The position numbers and the translations under genes are program-made. DNA of 64,000 nucleotides from Liquidambar formosana (lineage: Eukaryota > Streptophyta > Magnoliopsida > Saxifragales > Altingiaceae), in the NCBI GenBank assembly GCA_039720395.1, contig CM077829.1, forward strand, positions 26,683,842 to 26,747,841. Reading direction: 5' to 3'. Positions 24,471-35,487 of the stretch are shown in pieces. Below the pieces are notes generated by a model. That model was given only the letters and a program-made list of their open reading frames with translations. It was not told the DNA's origin and made no database searches. Each line of letters begins with the position of its first letter. Position 1 is the stretch's first letter.

Positions 24471-25202
24471 CTATTTTTGCTTCCTTTCATGCTTCCTTAG
24501 CCATTAAGTTCACATATCGGGTCCGTTTCAAGTCTAAATTCATTGATTCCGGACTTAAAACAATCATGACTCAATTCCCTACTCAAAATCAGCTTAAAAC
24601 ACTTCTTATTAAACCACATTTAGTCAATTAGTCAAGGGTTAAGCCTAGGTGGCTCACCGGAGTCGATCGGGTTCATTAAGATAAATTAGGGTTTGAACCC
24701 TAATGGAGTCATGGTTGCAACCAAACTCTTCCAAAACATTAAAACATATTAATTAAGACTCAATTGACATTAATAAGACATTAATTTGAATCAATTAGAC
24801 CAAATTAAGAAACAATTATAAGAAGGGCCAATGAACAGAGTCAAATCGAGCCTATTTTGGACATCCTTAAGTAAACCATCTCCAATGCTAACCAAACTTT
24901 GAACAAAGCTTACAAATGATATCCTAAGGATATTAGGATCATCTCGGGATGAATTTGGTGGGAATTGGATACTGAACAAGAGCTATGCAAATGAAATAAC
25001 ATAAATGCCTTCCAAGTCACAAAAGTTCTTCTTAGCTATCAAGACTTAACCAAATTGAACCACGGAAGATACCATAGATTCTTTGGGATGTATAGAGTCT
25101 AACTAAAAAGATTTGTTGCTAAAATGATGCAAAAACCGACATGTGATAATGCTCCTAAGGTGGAAAGGTGTGGAATTAGAATATCAAAATAGGGTGTCTA
25201 CA

Positions 25203-25217
25203 GATACCCCTCATTGG
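25203..25217 (-). promoter_or_regulatory. Polypurine tract
   Basis: On the minus strand CCAATGAGGGGTATC lies immediately before the LTR start at 25202. The same position and core (CAATGAGGGG) are found in element 2 at 41605-41619. It primes plus-strand DNA synthesis. Confidence 0.7.
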
Positions 25218-25329
25218 TAGAGCTTGTGTCAACAAGTGAATGCCAATGCCGAAAAAAAGACAGCCCATTTTCAACGGGCAACCACAATGTCTTCATGTTA
25301 CGTCCTACTAATAGGATACTCATAACACA

Positions 25330-25960
25330 AAATGAGAAAAACCTTAGAACTGCTGAATGAGTAAGACGCTTCTGTTCTAATCAAACTGTCTAAGAAAGAA
25401 AACAATGGAAGTGTAGAATGAGTAGGACTTTGCTACTTAACCCTTCTAAGAGACAAACAACATGGAACTACAGATTGAGTAAGACTTTCTATTTAAACCT
25501 CCCAAGAGACAAAAAAACATGGAACTGCAAATTAAGTAAGACTTTCCTGCCCAAACCTTCCAAGAGGCAAAAATATGGAACTACAAATTGAGTAAGACTT
25601 TCCTAATCAAACCTCCCAAAGGTAAAAAAACATGGAACTGCAGATTGAGTAAGACTTTCCTATCCAAATCTTCTAAGAGGCAAAAATATGGAACTACAAA
25701 TTGAGTAAGACTTTCCTACTCAAACCTTCCAAGAGACAGAAACATGGAACTGCAAATTGAGTAAGACTTTCTAACTCAACAGAAAAATATGGAATTGCAA
25801 ATTGAGTAAGACTTTCCTACTCAAACCTTCCAAGAGACAAAAATGCGGAACTGCAAATTGAGTAAGACTTTCCTACCCAAACCTTCCAAGAGGCAAAAAT
25901 ATAGAACTGCAAATTGAGTAAGACTTTCCTACTCAAACTTTCCAAAGGAGAAAACAAATA
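25330..25960. repeat. 56-57 bp satellite-like array, about 11 copies
   Basis: The word gagtaagactttcct recurs at about 25359, 25417, 25477, 25534, 25590, 25647, 25703, 25759, 25804, 25860 and 25917. Spacing is 56-60 bp, with one short 45-bp unit. Each unit also holds aaccttccaagaggc and atggaactgcaaat. The array sits just inside the 3' LTR, in the hypervariable 3' non-coding region known to generate satellites in Tat elements. Confidence 0.9.
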
Positions 25961-27252
25961 AAGGCTCCTAGGCCTAGAGATTAAATCATGTAGGTCAATA
26001 GGCCTTGATATGGATATGAAAAAGCTCTCAAGTTTTGAGATTAAATGAAGTAGGCTCATGGGCCTGGAAATATGTCAAGGCGCTTAAGCCTTGAGACTGA
26101 ACAAAGTTAACCCAAAGACCTAGAGGGGGAAACACAAAAGACTCTCAGGCCTTTGAGACTAAATGTGACAACTCATTGAGGGAATGTAGTACCTAAACCT
26201 AACAAGACCTAGCAAAAGGTATGATACCATCAGAACGAACTCAAAAATATGCACAAGAAAGGAAAAGCCAACAACAACTTTCAACCAAAATTTATCACTT
26301 TTCTATGGAAAACATTTATAGGGTCACCTAAATAGACCTATCACAATCATAGAGCCTTTTTCTAAAACCATTTTCTTTAATTATAGATGCACCTTATCAG
26401 AAACAATGTACTTTTAAGAGGCCTGGATTGGACCTGTTGTTCCTTCAAAGCATGGAGACAGAGCGGATATTTTCTTTTTCCCTTTTTTTATTTTTTCAGA
26501 AACCCTAACTTTTGCCTAGATTGCCCTTTCAGGTTTTTAACTTAGCGGGTTGCCCTAATTTTTGCCTACACCGCCCTTTTGGGTGTTCAACCTATCGGGT
26601 TTTTCTTTTCTCTTCGTTTATTTTACTACCACAAACCTTTCAGATCTTGAGAATGCTTCAACCATAGGAATTCATGAAGTCCTATAGCCCTACTCTAAAT
26701 TGAACAATTCGAGCCTTTCTGATCTTAAGAATGCTTCAACATTGGATGAATTCAATTCATGAAGTCTCATACCCCTACTCTTCATTGAGCCATTCAGATA
26801 TTTCGATCAAATTAGACAAATCAACCCCTTAGAGATTATTGCTACTCATTTTTCTATCATCAAATCTGTTATGAAAGTTTGGGTAGCAGGACATGGTAAG
26901 GTCCTACAATTGATGCATTTTATTTGGCTACAGGATTGGACAAGATCACAACAAGAATTCTTTAGAGGGCAAGGGCAGTGACTAATAAAGACACAGGACA
27001 AAACAAAACACAAAGACAATCATGGGAGAATCAATGGTGAGGGACCTTTTTTTTTTTTTTTTTTTGGATCAACAAGACAAAAGGTAACACAAGATAGTGG
27101 AAAAATCACATCAACTTTCTTAATGGCATGTTAAATCTCCTAAGAGGCTTATAGATGAAACTATTCCTTTTTTACTTAGTCACAAAGAATCACCTTCAAT
27201 GATCGGTCATATGCAAAGCCCTTTTTTTTTCTTTTTTCTTTTATTTTATTTT

Positions 27253-27283
<31 letters not shown>

Positions 27284-27300
27284 TTTGTTTTTTGTTTTTT
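25961..27300 (-). other. 3' non-coding region of the decayed Tat element
   Basis: No coding region. Short repeats of gcccttttgggtg/gcctacaccgcc type (26510-26600) resemble the post-pol block. Poly(T) and TC tracts are at 27048-27065 and 27257-27283. The antisense genes found at this place in element 2 are not recognisable here. Confidence 0.45.
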
Positions 27301-27310
27301 TTTTTGTTAG

Positions 27311-27425
27311 ACCGCGCCGCCTAAGGTGACTTTATCGGCTACCTACGTATCCCCACTTAATACTTGAAAGAAACACATACAACTAAAAAGCTTGTCTTTT
27401 GTAGGGAATCAGGTCTTTGTAGTTC
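27311..27425 (-). other. Conserved post-pol block (decayed element)
   Basis: On the minus strand gaactacaaagacctgattc (27406-27425) is followed after a spacer by ggatacgtaggtagc (27338-27352) and then the word aaagtcacctta. The same two-part block follows integrase in elements 2 and 3. Confidence 0.6.
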
Positions 27426-27499
27426 AAACAATTTTTCTTCGGTTTTTTTTTCTTTGAAAGCCCTAACTTTTGCCTAGGCTGCTTTTTCAGGTTTTTAAC

Positions 27500-27780
27500 C
27501 TAGCGGGTTAGGACTTTGCATATTCCAAAGATTTTTTTTTGATATAGGGACCACCCTAATTTGATCTTTAACTCTCCTTCCGAGTCATGAATTGATACTC
27601 TAACCTCTTTGATTACAAGGTCTTTCTTCAACAATTCTCTATTAATTTTTTTCGACATTCTTGATGATTCTACCATCACTTTTCTACTCAAACATTTTTT
27701 TTTTTTATGGGCTAATCTTCTTGAAAATCTGATTTTGAATTGTTCAATCCTCAACTTCTTGATCTTCAAAGGCTTCAAAG
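27500..27780 (-). pseudogene. Integrase C-terminal remnant
   Basis: The minus-strand open frame contains LLKKDLVIKEVRVSIHD and LKIKLGWSLY, which align with LKKGDLVLKEIRAPIFD and FKPSWGGPY in the integrase C-terminus of element 2. It lies directly upstream (in element orientation) of the post-pol block, as expected. The rest of integrase, RNase H and RT are missing; the next recognisable part upstream is gag. So a large internal deletion or decay removed most of pol. Confidence 0.65.
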
Positions 27781-28329
27781 TCTTTCTTCAATGGCTTGAT
27801 GAGTCCTCTATCTTCATTTGGGAGGGTTGTCCCTAAGCTAACCATTTCAGACTTATCATTATTTCCAAATTAATTAGTCATAGTTCATCCATTATGCCTC
27901 TAAAGTTTATGTTCATGCCATTTTGATCATTGATCGATTGATGAGAAGAGTAAAAAGACAAATGAATATTGGAAATTCATTATTTATTAAAAGAAAGGAA
28001 CATTACATTGAGACCGAAGGATAAAGAGAGGGATAGACCAACTGACTAATGGACTCAAAAGCAGAAGACCTACAAACTTTGAAAACAAAAGAAATGAACT
28101 AGACCTAAACCCACTTGGAGATAACCAAACTTTTCATCACAGGTAGTTATAGCAAAATCAGTGCAGCAGCAAACACTAAATGGAATGTAGAATCATTTTC
28201 TTCTTCAACTATTCTGAGGCTTCACTATCTTTTTCTTTTATATCGGTGGCTTCTTGTCCATTTTCCTAAATTTATAGAATTTCTATCATCCAGTTATAGT
28301 CGGCTTTAAAGATTACCTGAGTTTTAGAC

Positions 28330-28760
28330 TGCTCATTGGAGTGGTGAAAACCCATGTTGACGAGGTCTTGGATATCTTCGGGGTGGTAGAGGCAAGGAGA
28401 TGGGAATTCTCGCTTAATTTCAGAGAGGAGTTTTGGTGGCTCAGTGTAAGACTGGATCAGGCTACCTGGAACTATGTTGGCATGGAATGGGTTTGTATGG
28501 ATGGGTAGAGGCTTTAGGACATTTCGGTAGTTACTGGGCTTGGGAAAGGTGATTATCCCTTAATCAATAAGGTCTTGAATCTCATGTCGCAATTTGAAGC
28601 ATTGATCGGTGCTATGCCCTTTATTTTGATGAAAATCACAATACTTATCTTTCTTGAACCAGCGAGATAGCGGCTTGGATATTTAAATTGTAGTTGGATT
28701 AAGAGACACTAAGAGACCTGATGTTTTCAATTGCCCTAGAGCATAATTCAATGGCATATA
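28330..28760 (-). pseudogene. gag remnant with zinc-knuckle-like motif
   Basis: On the minus strand the translation contains YCDFHQNKGHSTDQC followed by FKLRHEIQDLID. This is the nucleic-acid-binding motif (C-x3-HQ-x3-H-x4-C) seen in gag of elements 1 and 3. Stop codons interrupt it before and after (for example directly after the QDLID word). Further on, YHPEDIQDLVN-like sequence suggests the second knuckle region. Flanking positions to about 28940 may also be gag but are too decayed to call. Confidence 0.7.
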
Positions 28761-28944
28761 CAACTTTGTAAATCGGCGAGGATCCTTATTAGCTACTTAA
28801 ACCTTGTAGACCATCTTTTCAAAGGTCTTAGTCTTGAAGGCATTAGCTTGTGGGCCTTTGGTTGTCATCCATTTCATTGGGTTGGGCTTGTGGAGTTGTT
28901 TGAACAATCTCTAGGATATGGGTCAACATTTGTAAGGCTGTGCA

Positions 28945-29740
28945 CACTACAACAGTATGGGGAATTAGTGACAAATTTTTTTGTGATGAACTCAATTTCG
29001 TCATGAAAATGGCACATTTTGTGTCCACATTACCAATCGTCACAAAAAAGCCATAAAAAAGGTAAATGACGACGAAACTAGAATGTCGTTGCTAAAACTT
29101 GTCACAAATACTTTGGCGCCAAAATTATTTGTTGGTGCCAAGCGGCGGGAAATACTTTTTGTGACAAAACTTTGATTTTGTTACCCAAAAGAATACTTTT
29201 TGCGACCAAAGTGAGGCTTGTCGCAATAGTATGCCTCTTTTGTGGCAAAGATCAAGATTGTCACAAACATGAGAAAAAACTTTTAAGACAAACCTTAATT
29301 TTGTCACTAAATAAAATACATTTTTCGAAAGGAATACTTTTGTGACGAAAGTAATGTTTGTCTCAAAAAGTATGTCTTTGTTGCGACAACGATAAAGATT
29401 GTCATGAAAGATGGGAAATACCTTTTGTGACAACACCTCAATTTTGTCCCCCAAAGAAAGTACCTTTTGCAATGAAATTAAGGTTTGTCACAAAATGTAT
29501 ACTGTTGTTGCGACAAAGCTTCATTTTTTCGCAAAAGATGGAAAATATTTTTTGGAAAATCTTTTGGCAACAAAATCAAGGTTTTGTCACAAAAATAAAT
29601 ATCTTTTTGTGATGAAATCAAAGTTATTACAACAAGTATATCCTTTTTGCGATGGACTTGAGGTTAATTGCAAAATGTGGGAAATAGTTCCTTTGACGTT
29701 AAATATTCCGGCATTTGTCAGGTACAACAATTGATCTCCA
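28945..29740. mobile_element. CACTA (En/Spm-type) terminus with subterminal repeats
   Basis: The sequence CACTACAACA at 28945-28954 is the canonical end of a plant CACTA element. It is followed by a long series of imperfect repeats with the words gtgacaaaa, gtcgcaa, gtcacaaa and gggaaatact. A higher-order period of about 130 bp is visible from the gggaaata words at about 29148, 29273, 29409, 29539 and 29682. Such subterminal arrays bind the transposase in this superfamily. The opposite terminus (TGTTGTAGTG) was not found, so the element is truncated. It begins within the decayed gag region. Confidence 0.65.
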
Positions 29741-29929
29741 AACTTTGCTCAATTAGATATAATTAGTTTATTATATGCTATGAAATTGGGAAAAAATAAT
29801 CAAAAAATTTGGACCTAAAAAAGGTTGGTAATTATAATATACATATGTTTAAAAAAGAGCTGATGTGGAGAAGTAGTGAGGAACTTGCTGCATTATTAGT
29901 GGTTCATTGCTCAAGTCTTGCTAACTTCA

Positions 29930-30400
29930 TAAAAGCATTTTTTTTAAACGCACGGTTTATAGTTGACCACTGGTTCAACGGACAAACCAATCGATTAGTA
30001 CTAGTTCAAGTGCAATTCTATTTAGTTCATGCAAATTAGACCAATTCAGTTCAGGACTTATGTAAAAACGATCAATTGATAAAACCCATTTTTTCAAAAA
30101 CACATAGTTCTTAGTTGTCTGGTTCACCAACCGGTTACTACCAGTTCAAGTGCAATTTTGTAAGGTTCACGAGGTTTAGACCGGTTCAGTCTAAGTCATA
30201 TGAAAAAAACAATCTAATTGGGATCAATTCAACTAGCCAGTTGGTCCTGGTTCAAGTTCAATTATGTCCGGTTCACATGCGTGATTTATACCATATGAAT
30301 TCCAAGTCCAAGTCATATTAAAAAACAGATTCATTGATTCAACCGAACTAGAAATTGGTTTAATTCATTTGATTCATCGATCTCACCAACAGGTCCTATA
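29930..30400. repeat. Tandem repeats of about 110-130 bp with CCGGTT motifs
   Basis: Three to four degenerate units each contain ggttcaccaaccggtt-like sequence, agttcaagtgcaattttg and a tagaccggttcagt word followed by an A-rich spacer. The short dyad resembles the CCGGTT cluster in the LTR of element 3. No coding function. Confidence 0.65.
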
Positions 30401-30827
30401 TGGGTTTAATTGCTATTAGTATACGAGACTTACGGCAAGAAAGCAGAATATCTTAGATTGGACTTCTTAGTTCCTCTTGGGTCAACCACCAATTTGGTGC
30501 AGTTTGACATGGAGTGGGTAATGATTTTACTTGTGATATGAGGAATAGTTAATCTAAAAATCTAGAATCTTTTTTTTTTTTTTTTTGGGTTGAGAAAAGT
30601 CTAGAATCTTTTGGTAATTAAAAAATAAAATTAGTACTGGAGTAACTCTTGTTGTTTAAATTTTTTTTTTTAATTGAATAACTTTGATATGAAATTTATC
30701 AGATCAGACATATACCAATACTAAAATTCGAAACAAGAACCTAGATAAAAGGAAGAAATGCCACTAGGCATTAACTAGTTACTCAATTTGCTAAAGGGAC
30801 AACCGTACAAAAATATAAATACATGGG

Positions 30828-31048
30828 GAATTTTATGGTATCCCCAAAAAAAAATTGGGTATCATACTCCTAAGTGATAATTGATTATATTTTGTGGTAA
30901 GTTGTCACATTTGTAGTAACCCCAGCTCACATTTAATAGTACAAGTGGTCACATTTTGTAGTAAGTGGTTTTATGACTTGAAGGTTACCACAAATGTGAC
31001 CAATTATCAATTTGGGGGTATAATACGCAAAGGTAGAATTTCATTGTA
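30828..31048. mobile_element. Possible small fold-back MITE
   Basis: Internal inverted similarity (gataattgattatatt...gtcacatttgtagtaacc against ggtcacatttgtggtaacc on the other strand, with gaatttta/gaaattct ends) suggests a hairpin-forming element. The ends are not crisp. Confidence 0.35.
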
Positions 31049-31153
31049 TATGTAAATTTGTTTATATACATACCTATATAAATATTTTAATTGAGTAGGT
31101 GAATTGGGCACAAATCAGCCAGTGAAAAAATTTCAATATATATATCAAGTCTT

Positions 31154-31316
31154 AATCGATCAAGTGGGCACGTGCTCACCTAACTTATATTAGCATAATG
31201 CATTAGGGATTGGATTATATCCCGTGCATTGGCCCAATGTACTCCTTAACCTACTAGTGCATAATGTACGGCCCGCAGTGCGGGGTTGATATAAGTAGCA
31301 CGTGCTCACTTGATCA
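31154..31316. mobile_element. MITE with CACGTG terminal repeats (copy 2)
   Basis: The left end GATCAAGTGGGCACGTGCT and the reverse-complemented right end GATCAAGTGAGCACGTGCT differ by one base. Internal words cataatgcatt and gttgatataagt are shared with the copy at 1485-1676. No coding capacity. Confidence 0.7.
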
Positions 31317-31732
31317 ATATATATATATATATAGATATGAAAATGATCAGGTGCGTACCATCTTAGACAGTCTGCACAATAAATTATAATTGTATAGGAT
31401 AAAACCCCCACCCCACATACACCGGGCAATTAGGGGATAAAGTCCATGGTGTGGCATTGACGGGAAGTGGTGAGAGTTAAACCCAAAACCTCTTACTTGA
31501 CAAGAGGCCTTAGAACCACTTGATCTACTACTCAAAGTTATTTATATATTATATTATAAGTTGCTGCATCATGTTGTATTTTTCTTATAAAAGTAATATT
31601 TTGTCTACACCTACACATAATAATATAATATAATATAATATAATATATATGAGATATATTTTTGGTTAGTGACGAAAAGCACTATTTTGTAGATTTCATT
31701 GCAATTTAAGGGATCCAGCCATTTAGCTTACC

Positions 31733-32519
31733 CATTATTATTATTATTATTATTATTTTGCTACAAAGACCAAGAGAACAAACTAGAAAGAAAAGCAAAA
31801 ACAAACCAACCGACAAGAAAAAAACAATAAAAAAAGAAGAAAAAAAATAGACCCAACTACAATGGTCAAAACGACAGGCTTCCATAACTGGGTTAGGAAG
31901 AGAGGAGGCATCCAAGAAACTCGAAAACCCCACTCTGAGAGCCCATTTTGCTATACCATCAGCTACTCCATTAGCCACTCTTGGGATTTTACGGAAAGAA
32001 GAAGAGTTCACCAAACCCAGTTCTTGGCGAATATCCGAGATAATGACTTCATAGTGCCAAGGGGCATCCACAGACGAGAAGGAAAGATCAATAATGACTT
32101 AAGAATCGCCTTCCACCCAGAATTTGCTCGGTTGCTTATCCTTTGCCATCGTAACAGCTAATCTAGCTGCTTTAGCCTCAGCAACTGTTGGGTCCGCACC
32201 CTTAGAGATATGGGACCATACTCCTAAAACATTTCCAAAATGATCACGACCCACCCCTGCTGCGCAACATTTCAAAGGGCCGACAGTGGCATCAAAGTTC
32301 AATTTCACAAAATCAACTAGAGGACATTCCCAGTGAATCGAAGACGTAGAGATTTAGGAGATGCTAACAATCTCAAGTGGAGTAATCGACGCAATGAATT
32401 CAGCTTGCTTAGCTTCAATATCAAATAACATCTTAGAAGGTATAACTTCACTGCCCTCAAAGATCACCATATTCCTACAATTCCATAGAACTTGGCAGAA
32501 AATTATAGCCCATGCAAGG
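31733..32519 (-). pseudogene. LINE 3' remnant with RNase H (RVT_3-like) domain
   Basis: On the minus strand the frame reads LWNCRNMVIFEG, then VKLNFDAT with a GVGRDHFG strand, then AEAKAARLAV and a VEGDS motif, and IPRVANGVADGIAKWA near the end. These are the conserved blocks of the RNase H-like domain at the C-terminus of plant non-LTR retrotransposons, with the catalytic Asp and Glu positions visible. The frame is interrupted by in-frame stops after VEGDS (about 32099) and upstream of the domain (about 32355). Downstream it ends in a short AAT repeat (31735-31757), compatible with a LINE tail. The RT and endonuclease parts are absent: the copy is 5' truncated and its left part is cut by the LTR at 32520. 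Confidence 0.7.
31735..31757. repeat. (ATT)n microsatellite
   Basis: About seven ATT units. On the minus strand this is an AAT tail at the end of the LINE remnant. Confidence 0.85.
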
Positions 32520-33224
32520 TGTCACACCCTATATTTGTCACCTTAACTAGGACATATCATTTCATGTAGGATTTTGAGTTCTTTGAGTATAGTCTTTTGC
32601 ATTGAGTTTCTATGGCATTGAATATCATGTGTATGAATTTTGAAGTGATTTGGAGTTCATCTCGATAGTCAATAAGGACTTTTGCGACTTTAAGGGCATA
32701 ATCGTCTTTTAAGCCGTATACTTTCCATTTGACCTTGAAATGAACCCCGAGTCATTCCCTCGAGTTCATATGGTTATATAGAGTCTATATATAAGTTCAA
32801 TTTCATGAATTAATGGTTTAAGATCAATTCGACTCATAACGGTTCGGGTTGGCTAAAAGACCCTTTCTTGGTTTGCTCAAATTGACTTACAAGACCCACT
32901 CAATTTTCTCTCATTTAACTTCAATTGGGCTTTATTTATATCCTAGGTATGTTTAAAGAGGTTGAATTTCGATTGGGAAAGCATTTGGTTCGACCTTGTG
33001 TACAAACCCAAGCTTAGCGACGGTGAGGCACCATGGTTAACCACCTTTTTAAAACCTAACCATGCACCCATGGTTAAGGATTTTTATCCTAAAATGCTTA
33101 AAAATGTGTTCCCCTTCAAAACACGGTCGTTTTGGCTTTTATTTCGTCAAAATCGGACTTAATTTGACCATTTTAGGACTTCTAAAGCGAGTAGGAGTCA
33201 AAACCAGAGCGAAATAGAAGAGCC

Positions 33225-33310
33225 CCTCAGGTAACCGTCCGGGGCTGGACGGTCAGCCTGTCCAAGCCCAGATAGCTGACCGACCAAGCCTAGTTGGTCA
33301 CCCTGGGGAC
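33225..33310. repeat. Cluster of GGTNACC/GGACGGTC motifs in LTR A
   Basis: Words ggtaaccgtcc, ctggacggtcagc, gctgaccgacc and ttggtcaccc follow each other as inverted half-sites. The cluster is about 190-270 bp upstream of the TATA box at 33496. The matching cluster in element 2 (40805-40895) has a similar layout with changed words. Confidence 0.75.
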
Positions 33311-33495
33311 TTTGTCTTTAACTTGGGTTTCTGACTCTTCTTTCCCTTTTTTGACGGTTTCCTCTGCCTTTGCAACTTTTTTTCTCCTAGGATTTTGTAA
33401 GTTTGAGTTGTTTGAGCACCAAGAGAGTCTCTAATAGCCCTAGGATCATTGTTTAATGAATTAATCTTAGCCATTGGTTTAGGGGGTCAGTTCTC

Positions 33496-33505
33496 TATAT
33501 AAAGG
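33496..33505 (+). promoter_or_regulatory. TATA box of LTR A
   Basis: ctcTATATAAAGGaca is a good TATA box, conserved in element 2 on the other strand (40622-40631). It is followed by a GAGA-rich leader (33552-33566). Confidence 0.65.
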
Positions 33506-34126
33506 ACATGATGTTTAGCACATAGGGGAAGGTGAATTGCACTTTACACTTAGAGAGAGAGAGAGCTACGAGTTTGGAGAGCTAGAAGGACATCAAGAGG
33601 AGGCTCTTTAACCCTAAGCAAGCAAGAGAACAAAGAGTTTGAAGATAAGGAAGGTTCTACAAGAGGTAAGCACTTCTTTTGAATGCTAAATATAGGTTTT
33701 CTCCTTCTCATTCTCCTTCTCCTTCTATGATAGTTCTAGTGCATGATGCAACTCCACATGTTAGGACAATTCAATGCTTTTATGATGTGTTATGAATGAT
33801 TTTGAGATGATTTATGGCTTTATATGCTTGATAATCCCTGGTTTACAAAGGTTTTGAAAGTATTGTCTCTTCTATCCTCTTAAATCATGCATAGTTCACA
33901 TGTTTAGGTTGCTGTGATAATTGTCATGAGTTGATGCTCCTGTTAGTTAATATATATTATATGAATGATGTTCATGATGATTTGAGCATGTGTGTTGACA
34001 TCCAATTTTGTACCGCCTAATATTTCAGACCACCTTTAAGCCCAATAATGAAGGGCAACAGCAAATGAACTACCGCAAGCGAGCTCGAAGGACCCATGCA
34101 GGCACAACGTGGCTTTTTGATAGTTT

Positions 34127-34275
34127 TTGATACCCTATGATCGTATGAGCATGGTTCATGCACGTACGTGCATCTTCCATGCACGTACGATCATGCAACA
34201 TGGCTTTTTGATACCCCATGATCGTATGAGCATGGATCATGCACGTACGTGCATCTCATGCACGTACGATCATGC
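34127..34275. repeat. TGCACGTACGTGCA palindrome cluster
   Basis: The block is a tandem duplication of about 75 bp. Each copy contains catgatcgtatgagcatgg, the perfect palindrome TGCACGTACGTGCA and atgcacgtacgatcatg. It lies about 130-280 bp upstream of the TATA box. Two further copies of the word occur downstream in the same LTR at about 35000-35037. Confidence 0.9.
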
Positions 34276-34404
34276 CCTTTATTTTCGAAATTTTCAGCTT
34301 TTCCCCCCAAATCGTTTCTTTCCTTGTAAAGCCCCTATACTGACAACTGCTTGATGGTGGCTAAAAAACCCTAATGAACTCCGAAATAAACCCTAATACT
34401 TCCC

Positions 34405-34412
34405 TATATATA
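34405..34412 (+). promoter_or_regulatory. TATA box of element 1 LTR
   Basis: cccTATATATAcccc, in the expected place between the palindrome cluster and the leader. Confidence 0.55.
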
Positions 34413-35285
34413 CCCCACTTTCAACCAAGAGAAGGGATCCAACTTTTGCACCCAGCCTCCAACCCGAAAGATCTGAAAACTCATAGTTGTGACTGCAAGA
34501 TGTTCGAAAGGCAAGCTCGTGGAGAAATTGCTGTTGCCCGTACCTGAGGGTAACGATTTTCAATCTTTTATTCCATTTCCTTGTAATTTAGCATGATTAT
34601 TAATTGTATGAAATGTGCATAACATCTTCCGCATCCTTCTCATTTAATGGTTGGCATGCAAATTTATTTTAGCATTTATTCATCCCTCGCATATGATATT
34701 TGATATTCCAAACATTGCTCTAGCATAAAGGATAGGAAGAATCATGCAATCGTATCTATCCATCAGTTCTGGTATTCAACTCGCATGATTTAGGCCTGTG
34801 TACATGAATATTATTTATTGTATGTACACCCTCATCAATATTTACCTTCATTTCTTCATCACTTAGATTTAGGTCATTTTTATTATCTCTGAATCATATT
34901 TGGGTTAATTTCTTGTATATATTTGAGTTACGGATTCGTTCAAGCAGAACATGGTAAGTGTTAGGCTGATTTATGGGGCATGTACATACGTATATATGAT
35001 ATGCACGTACGTGCATCCCATATGCACGTATGTGCATGAGCCACGTTTTGCAGTTTAATCCTTCTTTCTGTTTTGCAGGCAGCGTAAGCATCTCTCGTAG
35101 CCTTTTGAATACTCTGCCTTGTACATATAAGTGCTCATATATCCTATCTTAATATCTCTTTTTTATCATTGTGTTCCAACATTTGAATTAAATCATTGAT
35201 ATTGCTTGAATACGGTTGAGCCTAATTAAGTCCTTTTTAATTAAAGCCAATAAGTACATGTGGGGGCCGGATTCGGCTGGGCGTA

Positions 35286-35310
35286 GATGGGTGCCTAACA
35301 CCTTCCCATC
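35286..35310 (+). promoter_or_regulatory. LTR stem-loop of element 1
   Basis: GATGGG (35286-35291) pairs with CCCATC (35305-35310), and GCG/CGC outside it can pair with a two-base bulge. The loop keeps GTGCCTA and ACCTT as in the other LTRs but is shorter (13 bases). Confidence 0.6.
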
Positions 35311-35401
35311 CGCTGTACCCTAGCTCTGAAGTCGAACAATCTCTGGTTATGGTAAGTTAGACCCTTTCTAAGGGTCAATTGGTTCCCGAAGCCTAATCGG
35401 G

Positions 35402-35411
35402 TGGCGACTCC
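35402..35411 (+). promoter_or_regulatory. PBS-like word in U5 of element 1
   Basis: TGGCGACTCC lies about 77 bases upstream of the real PBS and is a closer match to the 3' end of tRNA-Arg than the first ten bases of that PBS. Confidence 0.5.
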
Positions 35412-35487
35412 CTCTACGCCTTAATCATCCGTGGTTAGTGGCGTACCACCCCCGAGCTCGGCGTGGTCTAGGACACGGCGCTCACAA

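Larger units (their letters stand above)
23251..25202 (-). mobile_element. 3' LTR of a decayed Tat element
   Basis: On the minus strand the LTR starts TGTAGACACCC (25202) and ends GGCGTCCACA (23251), 1952 bp with TG...CA termini. It is directly preceded by a purine-rich tract, so it is the 3' LTR. A TATA box (ctataaatagggg) lies at 24190-24202, and upstream of it (24390-24470) is a cluster of gggtgacc/gggcacc/ggtggcc words. It also carries the U5 word TGGCGACTC (23321-23329) and the stem-loop at 23450-23494. The flanking pentamer cttaa (23246-23250) would be its target duplication. The partner LTR is missing. Confidence 0.75.
32520..33992 (+). mobile_element. 5' part of LTR A (Tat type), interrupted
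   Basis: The LTR starts TGTCACACCC at 32520 inside the LINE remnant, without a polypurine tract before it, so it is a 5' or solo LTR. It aligns over its whole visible length with the reverse complement of the element 2 LTR (from 41604 down to about 40139) at high identity, with only scattered changes. At 33993 it stops abruptly at the start of another LTR, so the remaining half should lie beyond the nested insertions. The pentamer before it, caagg (32515-32519), would be the target duplication. Confidence 0.8.
33993..35486 (+). mobile_element. 5' LTR of Tat element 1
   Basis: The LTR begins TGTTGACATCC exactly where LTR A breaks off, and ends gcgctcaca at 35486, 1494 bp. A primer binding site follows two bases later. 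A TATA box lies at 34405-34412 and a palindrome cluster upstream of it (34127-34275). It carries the stem-loop (35286-35310) and the U5 word TGGCGACTCC (35402-35411). The 3' LTR is not in the window because the element is interrupted at 38604. Confidence 0.8.

Noticed and set aside
25330..25960. Possible CRISPR-like array
   Set aside because: Regular 56-57 bp spacing, but the whole unit is repeated, there are no unique spacers, and the setting is a plant retrotransposon. It is a satellite-type tandem repeat.
28945..29740. Several 84-115 codon frames on both strands
   Set aside because: They are produced by the CACTA subterminal repeats and consist of repeated short peptides.
34127..34275. 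Possible rho-independent terminator or tRNA-like fold from the palindromes
   Set aside because: Repeated dyads in a U3 promoter position of an LTR; a binding-site cluster is a simpler reading.
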